NCBI RefSeq assembly: GCF_003260015.1
Contig: NZ_QCXS01000002.1
Location: 1,798,001 to 1,862,000 of the forward strand
Source: Nakamurella deserti
GTDB taxonomy: Bacteria > Actinomycetota > Actinomycetes > Mycobacteriales > Nakamurellaceae
DNA length: 64,000 bases
Direction: 5' to 3'
In this document: one piece after another, positions 49,711 through 58,526 of the stretch
How positions within the stretch are numbered: position 1 is the first letter of the stretch
Layout: the number at the start of each line of letters is the position of its first letter
The notes under the pieces: generated by a model
Told to the model about the DNA's origin: nothing
The model's database searches: none
What the model saw: only the letters and a program-made list of their open reading frames with translations
Position numbers and translations under genes: made by a program

Positions 49711-50822
49711 CGGAAGTGGTCCCAGCCGCCGGCACCCTCGTAGGCCGAGCCGTCCACGGTGACCCCGGAGCCCTCCCCGACACGGCCGATGGGCTCCCAG
49801 GGGGCGGGCAGCGCGGTGTCCGCCGGGAAGGTCGCCACCAGCGCGTGATCGTCCCCGCCGGTGAGCACCCAGGTCAGCGGGTCCTTGCCCAACGCGGCCG
49901 CGACCTCGACCAACCGGGGGTTGAGATCCAGCGCGGTGGAACGGATGTCGATGGCCACCCCGGAGGCTTCGGCGATGTGACCGACGTCGGCGACGAGCCC
50001 GTCGGAGACGTCGATCATCGCGGTGGCGCCGAGGGCCGCCGCGACCGGACCGGCGGCCAGCGGCGGCTGCGGCTCGCGGTAGGCGTTGACCATCGACGCC
50101 GGCGACCGGAAGCCCCGGGACAGCACCGCCAGGCCCGCCGCCGCCCAGCCCACGCGGCCGGCCAGCGCGAGCAGGTCACCCGGACGGGCCCCGGACCGCA
50201 CCACCGGACGGGCTCCGCGGAGGTCACCGAGCACGGTGACGGAGACGGTCAGCACCTCCGATCGGGTCAGGTCTCCCCCGACGACCCCGGCGCCGATCTC
50301 GGCGGCGACGGCGTGCAGCCCCCGCCCGATGCCGAGGACGACGTCCCCGGAGGTGTCGGCGGGGACGCACAGCCCGACCACGAACGCCGTCGGGACCGCG
50401 CCCATCGCGGCGATGTCGGCCACCGAGGCCAGCGCCGCCCGCCGGCCGATCTGTTCCGGGGTGGCCCAGTCGCTGCGGAAGTGCACCCCGTCGACCAGCA
50501 CGTCGGTGCTCACGACCACCCGGCCGTCGGGTGCGGCGACCAGGGCGGCGTCGTCGCCGGGGCCGAGCAGGGTGCCGGGGGGCTGCTGCTGACCCGCGGT
50601 GATCGCCGCGATGAGACCGAATTCGCCGGCTCCGGGCGTGCCGGCGCCGGCAGCCGGGGTGGCGGGACGACTGGTCGGGGTGGTGATGGCGGCCTCCGGG
50701 GCACAGGGGGAACGGCCCGGTGGTGCACTCCCGGGCCGCCGCGAGCAGGCTCCATGGTGCCCGACGCCAACCCGATAAGGTGTGTGCCGGGTGCTGACGG
50801 TGCCGCGAGTCGTCGCTTCCAC
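49707..50822 (-). CDS. thiL: thiamine-monophosphate kinase, start uncertain
   Basis: Phosphorylates thiamine monophosphate to the diphosphate cofactor. The conserved part starts at [12 protein letters not shown] and shows [47 protein letters not shown] and [10 protein letters not shown]. No ATG, GTG or TTG lies in frame close to the conserved N-terminus. The nearest canonical start, GTG 50822, adds ~55 odd residues and approaches the divergent Lrp-like gene. A GGAGG sits 5 nt before an in-frame ATC at 50687 (ATCACCACC), which may be a rare non-canonical start giving 326 aa. The 3' end overlaps ung. Confidence 0.9.
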   Translation of the reverse strand: MEATTRGTVSTRHTPYRVGVGHHGACSRRPGSAPPGRSPCAPEAAITTPTSRPATPAAGAGTPGAGEFGLIAAITAGQQQPPGTLLGPGDDAALVAAPDGRVVVSTDVLVDGVHFRSDWATPEQIGRRAALASVADIAAMGAVPTAFVVGLCVPADTSGDVVLGIGRGLHAVAAEIGAGVVGGDLTRSEVLTVSVTVLGDLRGARPVVRSGARPGDLLALAGRVGWAAAGLAVLSRGFRSPASMVNAYREPQPPLAAGPVAAALGATAMIDVSDGLVADVGHIAEASGVAIDIRSTALDLNPRLVEVAAALGKDPLTWVLTGGDDHALVATFPADTALPAPWEPIGRVGEGSGVTVDGSAYEGAGGWDHFR

Positions 50823-50935
50823 GACCCTCGCCGGCACCGCCGTCATCCGTGGATCCGACGACCATCCCGATGACGCCGCTCGGCGTCCACACAGGCAGGG
50901 CCGCACCGCGGGTGCGGCGGAAACAGGGGCTCACC

Positions 50936-51169
50936 GTGGTGCAGGCATTCATCCTGATCCAGACCGAGGTCGGGCAGGCCGCCTCGGTCGCTCAGGCCAT
51001 CGCCGAACTCCCCGGGGTGACCAGCGCCGAGGACGTCACCGGCCCCTACGACGTCATCGTCCGCGCCGAGTCCGAGACCGTCGACGACCTGGGCAAGCTG
51101 GTCGTCGCGCGGGTGCAGGGCGTGCCCGGGATCACCCGCACGCTGACCTGCCCGGTGGTCCACCTCTGA
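50936..51169 (+). CDS. stand-alone Lrp/AsnC ligand-binding domain protein
   Basis: 77-aa RAM/Lrp_AsnC effector domain without a DNA-binding domain. VQAFILIQTEVGQAASVAQ begins the domain and PYDVIVRAESETVDDLGKLV is the core. GTG 50936 (or 50939) is preceded by AGGGG; the upstream extension to 50849 shows no similarity. Such domains bind amino acids and oligomerise with full-length regulators. The location next to thiL and the DUF3515 gene is conserved in actinobacteria. Confidence 0.85.
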   Translation: MVQAFILIQTEVGQAASVAQAIAELPGVTSAEDVTGPYDVIVRAESETVDDLGKLVVARVQGVPGITRTLTCPVVHL

Positions 51170-51213
51170 GCACCGGCGCCCCCGGGCCCGCCGACCGCAC
51201 CGCAGGCACCGAC

Positions 51214-51428
51214 GCCGTGCCGGACGCGCCCACGCCCCGCACGACGGACGCGTCCACGCCCGACGCCGTGTCGGACGCGTCCACGCCCCACGCGACGGAT
51301 ACCGGCACGCCGGACCCCGTGCCGGACGCGTCCACGCCCCGCACGACGGACGCGTCCACGCCCGACGCCGTGCCGGACGCGTCCACGCCCCACGCGACGG
51401 ATACCGGCACGCCCGACCCCGCAGCGCG
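51214..51428 (+). repeat. 102-bp in-frame duplication in the DUF3515 gene
   Basis: A 102-bp segment is present twice in tandem with few differences (for example acgccccgcacgacggacg at 51232 and again at 51334). It encodes two copies of a 34-residue ASTPDAV...TDTGTPDP unit. Confidence 0.85.
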
Positions 51429-51960
51429 GTTCCGACCGTCCGGCTGGCGACTGGTCCTGGCCATCGCACTGCCCATCGTGGCCGTCGCGGTGATCGTGGT
51501 GCTCGCCGACCGGGTGCGCGCCGCGTCCGCCCCGGACCCGGACGCCGCCCTCGCCGTGCCCGTGGTCCTGCAGACCGGGTCGACCTCGGCCGGGTGCAGC
51601 GCCCTGGACGCCCGCCTGCCCGACAGCCTGGACGACCGCGCGCGACGCACCCTGGTGGTGTCCGAGCCCGGCGTCGCCGCCTGGGGCAGCCCGCCCGCGG
51701 TGTTGCGCTGCGGGATCACCGACCCGGCCGAACTGACCTGCTCGGCGCAGCTGACGGTTCTCAACGGGGTGGCCTGGCTGCCGCTGACCGGGGACGACGC
51801 GACCACCTACGTGGCCGTCGACCGTGCCCAGCGGATCGCGCTCACCGTGCCCGACGACGTGGGAATCGGTGTGGTGCAGGCGTTGTCGAACGTCGTCCGG
51901 GAGGCGATGCCGGAGCGGCCGGTGTGCGTCGACGGCGTCGTCAACCCGACCGCGGCCTGA
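51217..51960 (+). CDS. DUF3515-family membrane-anchored protein
   Basis: About 247 aa from GTG 51217. A Thr/Pro/Asp-rich cytoplasmic N-terminus is built from a duplicated 34-residue unit. It is followed by one membrane span (LVLAIALPIVAVAVIVVLA) and an extracellular domain with paired cysteines (TSAGCSALDARLP, VLRCGITDP, LTCSAQL, PVCVDGVV). The frame also allows a CTG start at 51166 that would overlap the upstream stop as CTGA; the true start is unclear. Function unknown, but the family sits near ddl/thiL in many actinobacteria. Confidence 0.8.
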   Translation: MPDAPTPRTTDASTPDAVSDASTPHATDTGTPDPVPDASTPRTTDASTPDAVPDASTPHATDTGTPDPAARFRPSGWRLVLAIALPIVAVAVIVVLADRVRAASAPDPDAALAVPVVLQTGSTSAGCSALDARLPDSLDDRARRTLVVSEPGVAAWGSPPAVLRCGITDPAELTCSAQLTVLNGVAWLPLTGDDATTYVAVDRAQRIALTVPDDVGIGVVQALSNVVREAMPERPVCVDGVVNPTAA

Positions 51961-51992
51961 GCGGTACCGGACTCAGCGCAGGCCGGTACCGC
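51961..51992. terminator. bidirectional terminator between the DUF3515 gene and ddl
   Basis: GCGGTACCGG (51961-51970) and CCGGTACCGC (51983-51992) form a perfect 10-bp stem with a 12-nt loop. It begins immediately after the DUF3515 stop and covers the last codons of ddl. Confidence 0.75.
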
Positions 51993-53067
51993 GCGCCACG
52001 GCGGTGTGCACGAGCACGCTGAGCAGCTCGGGGTAGCTGACACCGTCGGCGGCGAACATCCGGGGGTACATCGAGATGGGCGTGAACCCCGGCATCGTGT
52101 TCACCTCGTTGATCGACACCTCGCCCTCGGCGGTGACGAAGAAGTCGACGCGGGCCAGTCCCTGCGCGTCCAGCGCGGTGAACGCCCGGATCGCGTAGTC
52201 CCGGATGGTCGCGGTGACCTCGTCGGACAGCACGGCGGGGATGTCGAAGGTGGCCGCGTCGTCGAGGTACTTGGCGGTGAAGTCGTAGAAGGAGAAGTCC
52301 GCGCCGAGGTGGATCTCGGCGGTGGCCGACGCCTGCAGACGGCCGTCGGGGTGCTCGAGCACACCGCACTCGATCTCCCGGCCGATGACCGCCGACTCGA
52401 CGAGCACCTTGGGGTCGGCCAACCGGGCCGCCGCGATCGCCTCGTCCAGGTCGGCCCAGTCGTCGACCCGGCTGACCCCCAGGCTCGAGCCGGCGCGGGC
52501 GGGCTTGACGAAGACGGGCAGCCCCAGCCGCTCCTTCTCCTCGACGGTCAGCGTCGAGCGGCCACTGCGCAGCACCACCCAGGTCCCGACCGGCAGACCC
52601 TCGGCGGCGAGCAGCTTCTTGGTGAACTCCTTGTCCATCCCGGCCGCACTGGCCAGCACACCCGCTCCGACGTAGGGCACCGCGGCCAGTTCCAGCAGAC
52701 CCTGGATGGTGCCGTCCTCACCGTAGGGGCCGTGCAGGACCGGGAACACGACGTCGACGTCCAGGGCCGCCGTCCCGTCGTCGGCGCCCCGGTCACGCAC
52801 CGGCAGCAGCGCGTGCCGCGCCGGATCGACCGACAGCACCAGGTGCGCACCGTCGGGCACCGCGGGCAGCGCGCTGTCGGTGATGGCCAGCGGCGTCCCC
52901 GCGGGCACCTGCACCCAGCTGCCGGCCGGGGTGATGCCGATCGGGACGGCCTCGAACCGCTCCGGATCCAGGTGCGCCAGCACGCTTCCCGCGCTCACGC
53001 AGGAGATGGCGTGTTCGCCGCTGCGACCTCCGAAGACGACGGCCACCCGGATGCGGTCTGCAGACAT
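51973..53067 (-). CDS. ddl: D-alanine--D-alanine ligase
   Basis: ATP-grasp ligase that makes D-Ala-D-Ala for peptidoglycan. The protein is 364 aa. It shows [71 protein letters not shown] and NTMPGFTP. A Phe or Tyr at the selectivity site cannot be assigned by eye. ATG 53067 lies 42 bp after the gpsA stop. It is the last gene of the plsC-gpsA-ddl group. Confidence 0.97.
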   Translation of the reverse strand: MSADRIRVAVVFGGRSGEHAISCVSAGSVLAHLDPERFEAVPIGITPAGSWVQVPAGTPLAITDSALPAVPDGAHLVLSVDPARHALLPVRDRGADDGTAALDVDVVFPVLHGPYGEDGTIQGLLELAAVPYVGAGVLASAAGMDKEFTKKLLAAEGLPVGTWVVLRSGRSTLTVEEKERLGLPVFVKPARAGSSLGVSRVDDWADLDEAIAAARLADPKVLVESAVIGREIECGVLEHPDGRLQASATAEIHLGADFSFYDFTAKYLDDAATFDIPAVLSDEVTATIRDYAIRAFTALDAQGLARVDFFVTAEGEVSINEVNTMPGFTPISMYPRMFAADGVSYPELLSVLVHTAVARGTGLR

Positions 53068-53109
53068 GCGGGCAACCTTACGGGCCGACCGGCACCCCGT
53101 CGGGGACGG

Positions 53110-54117
53110 TCATTCCGGCGTGTAATCGGGCCGCATCAGCGTGCTGACGAGCTCCGCCGGTGGCAGCGCGTGGTAGCAGACCTCGAAGACGGCCTGGGTG
53201 ATCGGCAGCGACACCCCGTGCCGGAGCGCGAGATTGCGCAACGACCGGCAGCTGATCACGCCCTCGGCCACCTGTCCGCTGCCGGCGGCCTGGGCCTGCT
53301 CGACGGTCATCCCCTGCGCGAGCCGGAGGCCGAAGCTGCGGTTGCGTGACAGCGGCGACGAGCAGGTGGCGATCAGGTCGCCGAGGCCGGCGAGGCCGGC
53401 GAAGGTCGCCGCGCGCCCGCCGAGAGCCTCGCCGAGGCGGCTGATCTCGTGCAGCCCGCGGGTCATCAGCGAGGCCTGGGTGTTACGGGCCAGACCCAGC
53501 CCCTCCGCCATCCCGCAGGCCAGGGCGATGACGTTCTTCCCGGTACCGGCGATCTCGGCGCCGATGACGTCGGTGATGGTGAACGGGCGGAAGTAGGAGT
53601 TGGCGCTGGCCAACTGCACCGCGACCGCGGCGTCGTGGTCGGTGCAGGCCATCACGGTGGCCGTCGCCTGGCCCTGGGCGATCTCCAGCGCGAGGTTGGG
53701 CCCGCTGAGGACGACCACGCGCCGTGGGTCGAGATGCCCCACCGAGGCGATGACCTCGCTCATCCGCAGGCCGGTGCCGATCTCGACGCCCTTGGCCAGC
53801 GACACGACGGGCACGTCCGGCGGCAGGTACTCCCGCCAGACCGCCATGTTCTCCCGCAGCGTCTGGCTGGGGACGGCGCACACCACGGCGTCGACGCCCG
53901 CCAGCGCGATCTCGACGTCGCTGGTGGCCGAGAGCCCGTCCGGCAGCCTGATACCCGGGAGGTAGTCGAGGTTCTCGCGGCCCTCGTTGATCTGGCGGGC
54001 GAGGCCGGCGCGCCGGGTCCACAGCCGCACCGAGCGGCCCGCGTCGGTCAGCACCTTGGCGAACGTGGTCCCCCAGGAGCCCGCGCCGAGCACGGCCACC
54101 CTGTCGATGGGCATCAC
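53110..54117 (-). CDS. gpsA: glycerol-3-phosphate dehydrogenase [NAD(P)+]
   Basis: Makes sn-glycerol 3-phosphate for phospholipid synthesis. The protein is 335 aa. The nucleotide fold VAVLGAGSWGTTFAKVL, LAKGVEIGTGLRMSEV, VVLSGPNLALEIA, GTGKNVIALACGM and the C-terminal GLAGLGDLIATCSSPLSRNR are all present. GTG 54117 (or ATG 54114) overlaps the plsC stop. Its product is the direct substrate of acyltransferases, matching its coupling to plsC. Confidence 0.97.
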   Translation of the reverse strand: MMPIDRVAVLGAGSWGTTFAKVLTDAGRSVRLWTRRAGLARQINEGRENLDYLPGIRLPDGLSATSDVEIALAGVDAVVCAVPSQTLRENMAVWREYLPPDVPVVSLAKGVEIGTGLRMSEVIASVGHLDPRRVVVLSGPNLALEIAQGQATATVMACTDHDAAVAVQLASANSYFRPFTITDVIGAEIAGTGKNVIALACGMAEGLGLARNTQASLMTRGLHEISRLGEALGGRAATFAGLAGLGDLIATCSSPLSRNRSFGLRLAQGMTVEQAQAAGSGQVAEGVISCRSLRNLALRHGVSLPITQAVFEVCYHALPPAELVSTLMRPDYTPE

Positions 54118-54992
54118 GCGCCGGTGCCGGTCCCCTCGTCCGGGGCCTCGCCCGCGACGGGGCCACCGATCGGATCGGCGGTGGGGTCGTCCGACGGCCG
54201 CCCGGGCTTCGGTTCCCGGGGCGGTACGAAGAACCGTTGCGGCGCCGGCTCCTGACGCACCTCGGCCAGCAGGTCGCGCACCGCGCCCATGATGTGCAGC
54301 GAGACGTCACGGACGAGCCGCGCGTCGACCTCGCGGCCGCGGAAGGCGGACAGGTCGATCGGCGGGCCGGCGGCGACGACGACGTCCTTGCGGGGCCATG
54401 GCCGGAAGCGGCCCTTCTTCACGTACGGCACGAAGACGTGCTGGGTGCCCCAGTTGACGACCGGGATCACCGGGAAGTCGCCGGCCAGGGCCAGCACGGC
54501 GACGCCCGCCTTGGGCCGCATCGGCCAGGTGTCGGGATCGCGGGTGATGGTGCCGTCGGGGTAGATGACGACGATGCGGCCCGCGTTCAGGGCGACGATC
54601 GCCGGTTGCAGGCTCTGCTGGCCGGCGCCACCGGAGCGTTCCACGGGGATCTGCCGGGCTCCGCGCATCAGGGTGCCGACGCCGGGGACCTTCCAGATCG
54701 ACGCCTTGGCCATGAAGTGCGGCCAGCGGCCGGCCTTGCGGACGTAGACCGCGTCGTAGACGGGATCGAGGTGGGACACGTGGTTGGCGACCAGCAGGGC
54801 GCCCGCCGGTACCTGCAGGTGCTCCATGCCGCGGAAGCGGCGGCGACCCAGCAGGGCGGTCAGGGGGTAGAACACGATGCGGCACACCACGATCCAGCCG
54901 TTGTCCCGCTCCAGGTTCCGGGACCGCCGCGTCCGCGTCGCCGGCGCGTCGTCCGGTGCCCCGTCTGTGCTGTGCGCCACGCTGCCGGCCAC
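54114..54992 (-). CDS. plsC: 1-acyl-sn-glycerol-3-phosphate acyltransferase
   Basis: Membrane-associated acyltransferase that makes phosphatidic acid. The protein is 292 aa from GTG 54992. The catalytic HX4D is in NHVSHLDP, the second motif is around IPVERSGGAG, and YPDGTITRDP replaces the usual FPEGTRS. VPVVNWGTQ is motif IV. GGGAAG precedes 54992; the frame is open to 55109 without added similarity. It follows the 2-TM protein of the SDP-like locus by 106 bp and is coupled to gpsA. Confidence 0.92.
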   Translation of the reverse strand: MAGSVAHSTDGAPDDAPATRTRRSRNLERDNGWIVVCRIVFYPLTALLGRRRFRGMEHLQVPAGALLVANHVSHLDPVYDAVYVRKAGRWPHFMAKASIWKVPGVGTLMRGARQIPVERSGGAGQQSLQPAIVALNAGRIVVIYPDGTITRDPDTWPMRPKAGVAVLALAGDFPVIPVVNWGTQHVFVPYVKKGRFRPWPRKDVVVAAGPPIDLSAFRGREVDARLVRDVSLHIMGAVRDLLAEVRQEPAPQRFFVPPREPKPGRPSDDPTADPIGGPVAGEAPDEGTGTGA

Positions 54993-55098
54993 CCGCTTCC
55001 CTGTCGTCCGCCGTCCGTGTGCCCCCGCGGGCGGGTCGTGGATCGAGCTTAGAGGGCCGCGCCCGGCCGTGGGCGCGTCCGCGCCGCGCCGGCCGGGC

Positions 55099-55269
55099 TC
55101 ACAGGGCACCGCCGAGCAGGTACCCGACCGCGGCGGCCGAGACGGTGAACACGGCGGGCGCGATCAGCGCGGTCGCCCGGTTGCGGCCGTTCCCCCGGAA
55201 GAAGCGCAGGCCGATCAGCGCTCCCACGGCGGCACCGACGAGCAGACCGATCAGTTGTCCGGACGACAC
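55099..55269 (-). CDS. 56-aa two-span membrane protein (paralogue of the 58527 gene)
   Basis: Two hydrophobic helices (LIGLLVGAAVGALIGLRFF and TALIAPAVFTVSAAAVGYLL) joined by a short basic loop (RGNGRNR). GTG 55269 has GGGAG upstream and lies 55 bp after the ABC exporter. The sequence aligns with the 61-aa protein at 58527-58712: SxG near the N-terminus, IG/VG, GAxxG, FF, Pro, Ser-x-Ala and VGYL occur in the same order. This suggests gene duplication and ties this gene to the SDP-like locus. A small two-span protein near a peptide exporter could be an immunity factor; that is inference. Confidence 0.7.
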   Translation of the reverse strand: MSSGQLIGLLVGAAVGALIGLRFFRGNGRNRATALIAPAVFTVSAAAVGYLLGGAL

Positions 55270-55324
55270 GGGAACTCCCAGCGGGACGGGCCGTCGGGGC
55301 GACGGCGGGTACGGGACGGATGTC

Positions 55325-57376
55325 TCAGGCTTGTGCGAGGGTGCCGCGTTGCTGGTCGACGAGGGTGCGGTACAGGCCGCCGGCGGCCATCAGCTCGTCG
55401 TGGGTGCCGACCGCTTCGACCCGGCCGTCGGCCATCACCACGATCTGGTCCGCGTCCACGACCGTGGCGAGCCGGTGGGCGACGAGCACCACCGCCCGGG
55501 CGGCGGCGACCTCCCCGACGGTGCGCCGGATGAGCGCCTCGTTGGTCGCGTCCAGCTGCGAGGTGGATTCGTCCAGCAGCAGCACCCGGGGGTCGCGCAG
55601 CAGCGCCCGGGCGATGGCGATCCGTTGGCGCTCACCGCCCGACAGGCCGCTGCCCCGGTGGCCGACCTGCTCGTCGAGGTCGGCGTCGGCCAGGTGGGCC
55701 AGGCCGGTCGAACGCAGTACCGCCTCGAGCGTCGACCGGTCCACGTCGTCCGCGCCGTAGGTGAGGTTGTCCCGCAGCGTGCCCGCGAGCAGCGGCGTCT
55801 CCTGCTCGACGTAGGCCACCTGCGCGCGGAGGGCGGCGAGGTCCCACTCGGCGAGCGGCCGGCCGCCCACCAGGAACTCACCCGAGGTGAACGGGTAGAA
55901 GCCGTCGATCAGCCGCAGCACGCTGGACTTGCCGGATCCCGAGGGGCCCACGATCGCGGTGAGACCCCGCTCCGGCACGGTGAAGGAGGCGTTCCGGATG
56001 GCGGGCGTCCGCTCTCCCGGGTACGTGAACGACACCCCCCGCAGCTCCACCGCCGGCGACCAGGACACGGCACCGAGGTCGGCCACCGCGCCGGGTACCC
56101 GCGCGACGTCGTCCACGGACGCGGCGACCGCGGGGTCGGCCTCGCGCTCGGCCGCGTCGAGCTCGGCGATGCGTTCCAGGGCGGCCCGGCCGGACTGGAA
56201 CGCGCTGATCGCCTGGGTCATCTGCAGGACGGGCGCGGACAGCTGCATCGCGTACAGCAGGAAGGCGATCAGGGTGGTCACCGACATCGCGCCGCTCTGC
56301 ACCCGCCAGCCGCCCACGCCGAGCACCACCAGGAACGCCGCCTGCACCGCCAGCACCGAGGTCATCGCGGCCAGGGAGTTCCACCAGGCGGTGCGGACTC
56401 CGGAGTCGTGGGCCTTCTGGACCCGGCGGCCGAGTCGCTCGCTCTCCATCCGTTCGGCGCCGGCCGCCTTCACCGTCGTGTAGGCGCCGAGCACCCGCTC
56501 GAGTTCGTTGCCCATCTCGCCGACCGCCCGCTGCGTCTGCCGTGACGACCGGCGGATCCGCGGCATCAGCACACCCAGGACGATGCCGACGGTGCCGACG
56601 ACGGCCGCGGTCACGGTGAACAGCAGCGGATCCAGGACGAGCATCACCACGATCGCCCCGACGACCACGACGGCTCCGGAGACCGCCTGCGCCAGCGACT
56701 GCAGGGCGATCTGGCGGATCAGCGCGGTGTCGGAGGTGACCCTGGCCATCAGGTCGCCGGGATCGCGCCGCCGCATCCCGGTCACCGACAGACCCAGCAG
56801 CTGGTCGACGAGCCGGCGCCGGCTGGACAGCACGACGGCCTCGGCCGACCGCAGCATCAGGAACTGGCCGAGGCCCTGGGTGACGGCGGCGGCGAGGACG
56901 AACGCGACGAGCAGGACCACGGCGCCGCCGAGCGCCGAGCCGGCCCCGATCGAGTCGAGCACGTACCGGGTGGCCAGCGGTTGTCCCAGACCGACGAGCG
57001 AACCCAGCACCAGCAGCAGCAGCCCGATGGACATCGACAGTCGCAGCGGCCGGATGTGGCGACCCAGCAGCCGCAGGGACGCCCGCAGGTCGTCGATGCG
57101 GGTCTCGTCGGCGGCTCCGGCCGGCGCGGCCGGATCCCCGGTCTCCTCCGACTCCCCCGAGGCCGTGCGGGCGTCCGGTGCGGTCGGGTCACCGGCCGGC
57201 CCGACCGTGCCCGGCCGGGCACCGGGGCCGGTGTGGCGACCGGCCGGGTCGGCGCCGGCAGGCACGGTGGCGTGGGCGGTGTCGGCGGTGTGGGGGGTGT
57301 CGTCGGCGGTGTCGTCGGGAGCGGTGTCGTCGGCGGGGTCATCAGTGGTCTCCGGAGCCCGGTGGGCGCCGCCCAT
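55325..57376 (-). CDS. ABC exporter, fused membrane and nucleotide-binding domains
   Basis: 683-aa half-transporter of the exporter type. Residues 1-~95 are an acidic Thr/Asp/Pro-rich extension; six spans follow (SIGLLLLVLGSLVGLGQPL, GGAVVLLVAFVLAAAV and others). The ATPase has Walker A GPSGSGKSS, the signature LSGGERQRIA, Walker B VLLLDESTSQLD and the H-loop VLVAHRLATV. No N-terminal peptidase C39 domain is present, so any leader cleavage would be by another protein. ATG 57376 lies 37 bp after the DCC gene. In this context it may export the peptides encoded just upstream, or act in self-protection. Confidence 0.92.
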   Translation of the reverse strand: MGGAHRAPETTDDPADDTAPDDTADDTPHTADTAHATVPAGADPAGRHTGPGARPGTVGPAGDPTAPDARTASGESEETGDPAAPAGAADETRIDDLRASLRLLGRHIRPLRLSMSIGLLLLVLGSLVGLGQPLATRYVLDSIGAGSALGGAVVLLVAFVLAAAVTQGLGQFLMLRSAEAVVLSSRRRLVDQLLGLSVTGMRRRDPGDLMARVTSDTALIRQIALQSLAQAVSGAVVVVGAIVVMLVLDPLLFTVTAAVVGTVGIVLGVLMPRIRRSSRQTQRAVGEMGNELERVLGAYTTVKAAGAERMESERLGRRVQKAHDSGVRTAWWNSLAAMTSVLAVQAAFLVVLGVGGWRVQSGAMSVTTLIAFLLYAMQLSAPVLQMTQAISAFQSGRAALERIAELDAAEREADPAVAASVDDVARVPGAVADLGAVSWSPAVELRGVSFTYPGERTPAIRNASFTVPERGLTAIVGPSGSGKSSVLRLIDGFYPFTSGEFLVGGRPLAEWDLAALRAQVAYVEQETPLLAGTLRDNLTYGADDVDRSTLEAVLRSTGLAHLADADLDEQVGHRGSGLSGGERQRIAIARALLRDPRVLLLDESTSQLDATNEALIRRTVGEVAAARAVVLVAHRLATVVDADQIVVMADGRVEAVGTHDELMAAGGLYRTLVDQQRGTLAQA

Positions 57377-57413
57377 CAGTGACGTCCGGCCGCGGCGGCC
57401 GGTCGCAGCGGCG

Positions 57414-57884
57414 TCACGCGGCCGGCCCCGTCGGTCCGGCCGGCGGGACGTCGACGCGGCGCGCGGCCACGACGACCCGCGCCCGGGCCTTGGCCCGTTC
57501 GGGCACGAGCGTGGCGAGCCGGCCCCGGTGGTCGGCGATCCAGCGGTAGGCCCACCCGGTGAGCCGCGGCACCCGGCCGGAGAGCGCGCCGGCCCAGCGC
57601 AGCGCGGGCAGCGCCCGCAACGTCACGGTGAGGGCCGCGCCGGCCGACGCCAGCCCGCCGGAACGGGAGACGGTGTGGAAGGACTCCATGACGCGGTCGC
57701 GCGGGACCCGGGCCAGTGGGCCGTCCACGGCGCCCTGGATGGTGGCGACGTCCAGCCGCCGGCCGCGATCGAAGCGCAACAGCAGCGCGACCGCCCAGAT
57801 GCAGAAGCCGCAGTCGGCGTCGTAGTACACGGTGACGTCGGAGGTGGCGGGAATGGCCGGGGTGGTGGGGGGCGCGGGGCTCAT
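57414..57884 (-). CDS. DCC-type thiol-disulfide oxidoreductase (DUF393)
   Basis: 156-aa DCC-family protein. The signature DADCGFC sits near residue 23 after VTVYYD, with a thioredoxin-like CxxC-type pair. FHTVSRSGG and ALPALRWAGALSG are further family-like parts, and the C-terminus is basic. ATG 57884 is chosen at the domain start; the open frame reaches 58283 without similarity. DCC proteins often occur beside HTTM/SdpB-type membrane proteins, as here. Role in this locus is inferred to be redox handling of the HTTM protein or of the peptide product. Confidence 0.85.
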   Translation of the reverse strand: MSPAPPTTPAIPATSDVTVYYDADCGFCIWAVALLLRFDRGRRLDVATIQGAVDGPLARVPRDRVMESFHTVSRSGGLASAGAALTVTLRALPALRWAGALSGRVPRLTGWAYRWIADHRGRLATLVPERAKARARVVVAARRVDVPPAGPTGPAA

Positions 57885-57949
57885 CGGGTCCGTCCTGGGA
57901 GTGTCGGGCGGTACGGCCCGGCGTGGTCGCCCACGCCGGGCCGGCGGTG

Positions 57950-58132
57950 TCAGTCTGCGTTCTTCCCGATCTCCGAGCCCGCCACCGCGGCCGCGGCCAT
58001 CCCGCCGACGACGGCGAGGCCCATGGGCGTGCCCAGCACCGGGTTCAGGTCGCTGAACTTGTGGATGCGCTCGGCGTCCATCGGGACGTCGGCCATCATC
58101 GGGTTGTCGTTGACGCGGTCCTGCAGGGTCAT
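57950..58132 (-). CDS. small peptide A, candidate precursor with Gly/Ala-rich core
   Basis: 60 aa. The N-terminal half is polar and charged (MTLQDRVNDNPMMADVP, DAERIHKFSDL). The C-terminal half is a Gly/Ala/Val helix-like core (PVLGTPMGLAVVGGMAAAA). ATG 58132 is preceded by GGAGG. The core aligns without gaps with peptide B: PVLxTPxG, then hydrophobic-A, then AAA-x-VAG. No Cys is present, so a lanthipeptide or disulfide product is not indicated. This leader-core layout and its position between an exporter and modifying enzymes suggest a bacteriocin-like or signalling peptide; no known family was recognised. Confidence 0.75.
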   Translation of the reverse strand: MTLQDRVNDNPMMADVPMDAERIHKFSDLNPVLGTPMGLAVVGGMAAAAVAGSEIGKNAD

Positions 58133-58221
58133 GGTGTCCTCCGGGTGATCGGTCGTGCGGGCGGTGGGGTGGGACGGGTCGTGCGCTACCGGTGCGTGCC
58201 GTCAGGGACGGCGGCCACCGG

Positions 58222-58413
58222 TCACTTGTCGCCGGCCTCCTCGACGGCGTAACCGGCGACGAAGGCGGCCGCGGTGGCCACACCGGCCGCGACTCCCGCG
58301 GGGGTGGCGAGGACCGGCATCGCCGATCCGAGGCGGGCGGCCGGGGTCTCCGGGGTCAGCGGGCCGAACAGGTCGGCGCTGGCGGCGTTGATGCGGGCGG
58401 ACAGATCGGACAT
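58222..58413 (-). CDS. small peptide B, paralogue of peptide A
   Basis: 63 aa from ATG 58413, with GGAAAGG upstream. The N-terminal part (MSDLSARINAASADLFGPLT) differs from peptide A. The C-terminal part begins PVLATPAGVAAGVATAAAFVAG and follows the peptide A core residue by residue at the conserved positions. The protein ends in a charged tail (EEAGDK; peptide A ends KNAD). The longer open frame reaching 58794 is a run-on. Together the two could form a two-component peptide. Function is inferred from sequence layout and context only. Confidence 0.75.
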   Translation of the reverse strand: MSDLSARINAASADLFGPLTPETPAARLGSAMPVLATPAGVAAGVATAAAFVAGYAVEEAGDK

Positions 58414-58526
58414 GGACGTGCCTTTCCAATAGCGGTTCTCGTGAGCGGTTCCGGGGGGACCGCCGTCGCGGGAGCGGCGGCGGGTGGGGTCACCGGACGG
58501 ACGCCGGGTGCGCGTCCGCCGGTGGG

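Noticed and set aside
57950-58413. Lanthipeptide or sactipeptide precursors
   Set aside because: The peptides contain no Cys, and no LanM/LanB or radical SAM gene is in the cluster.
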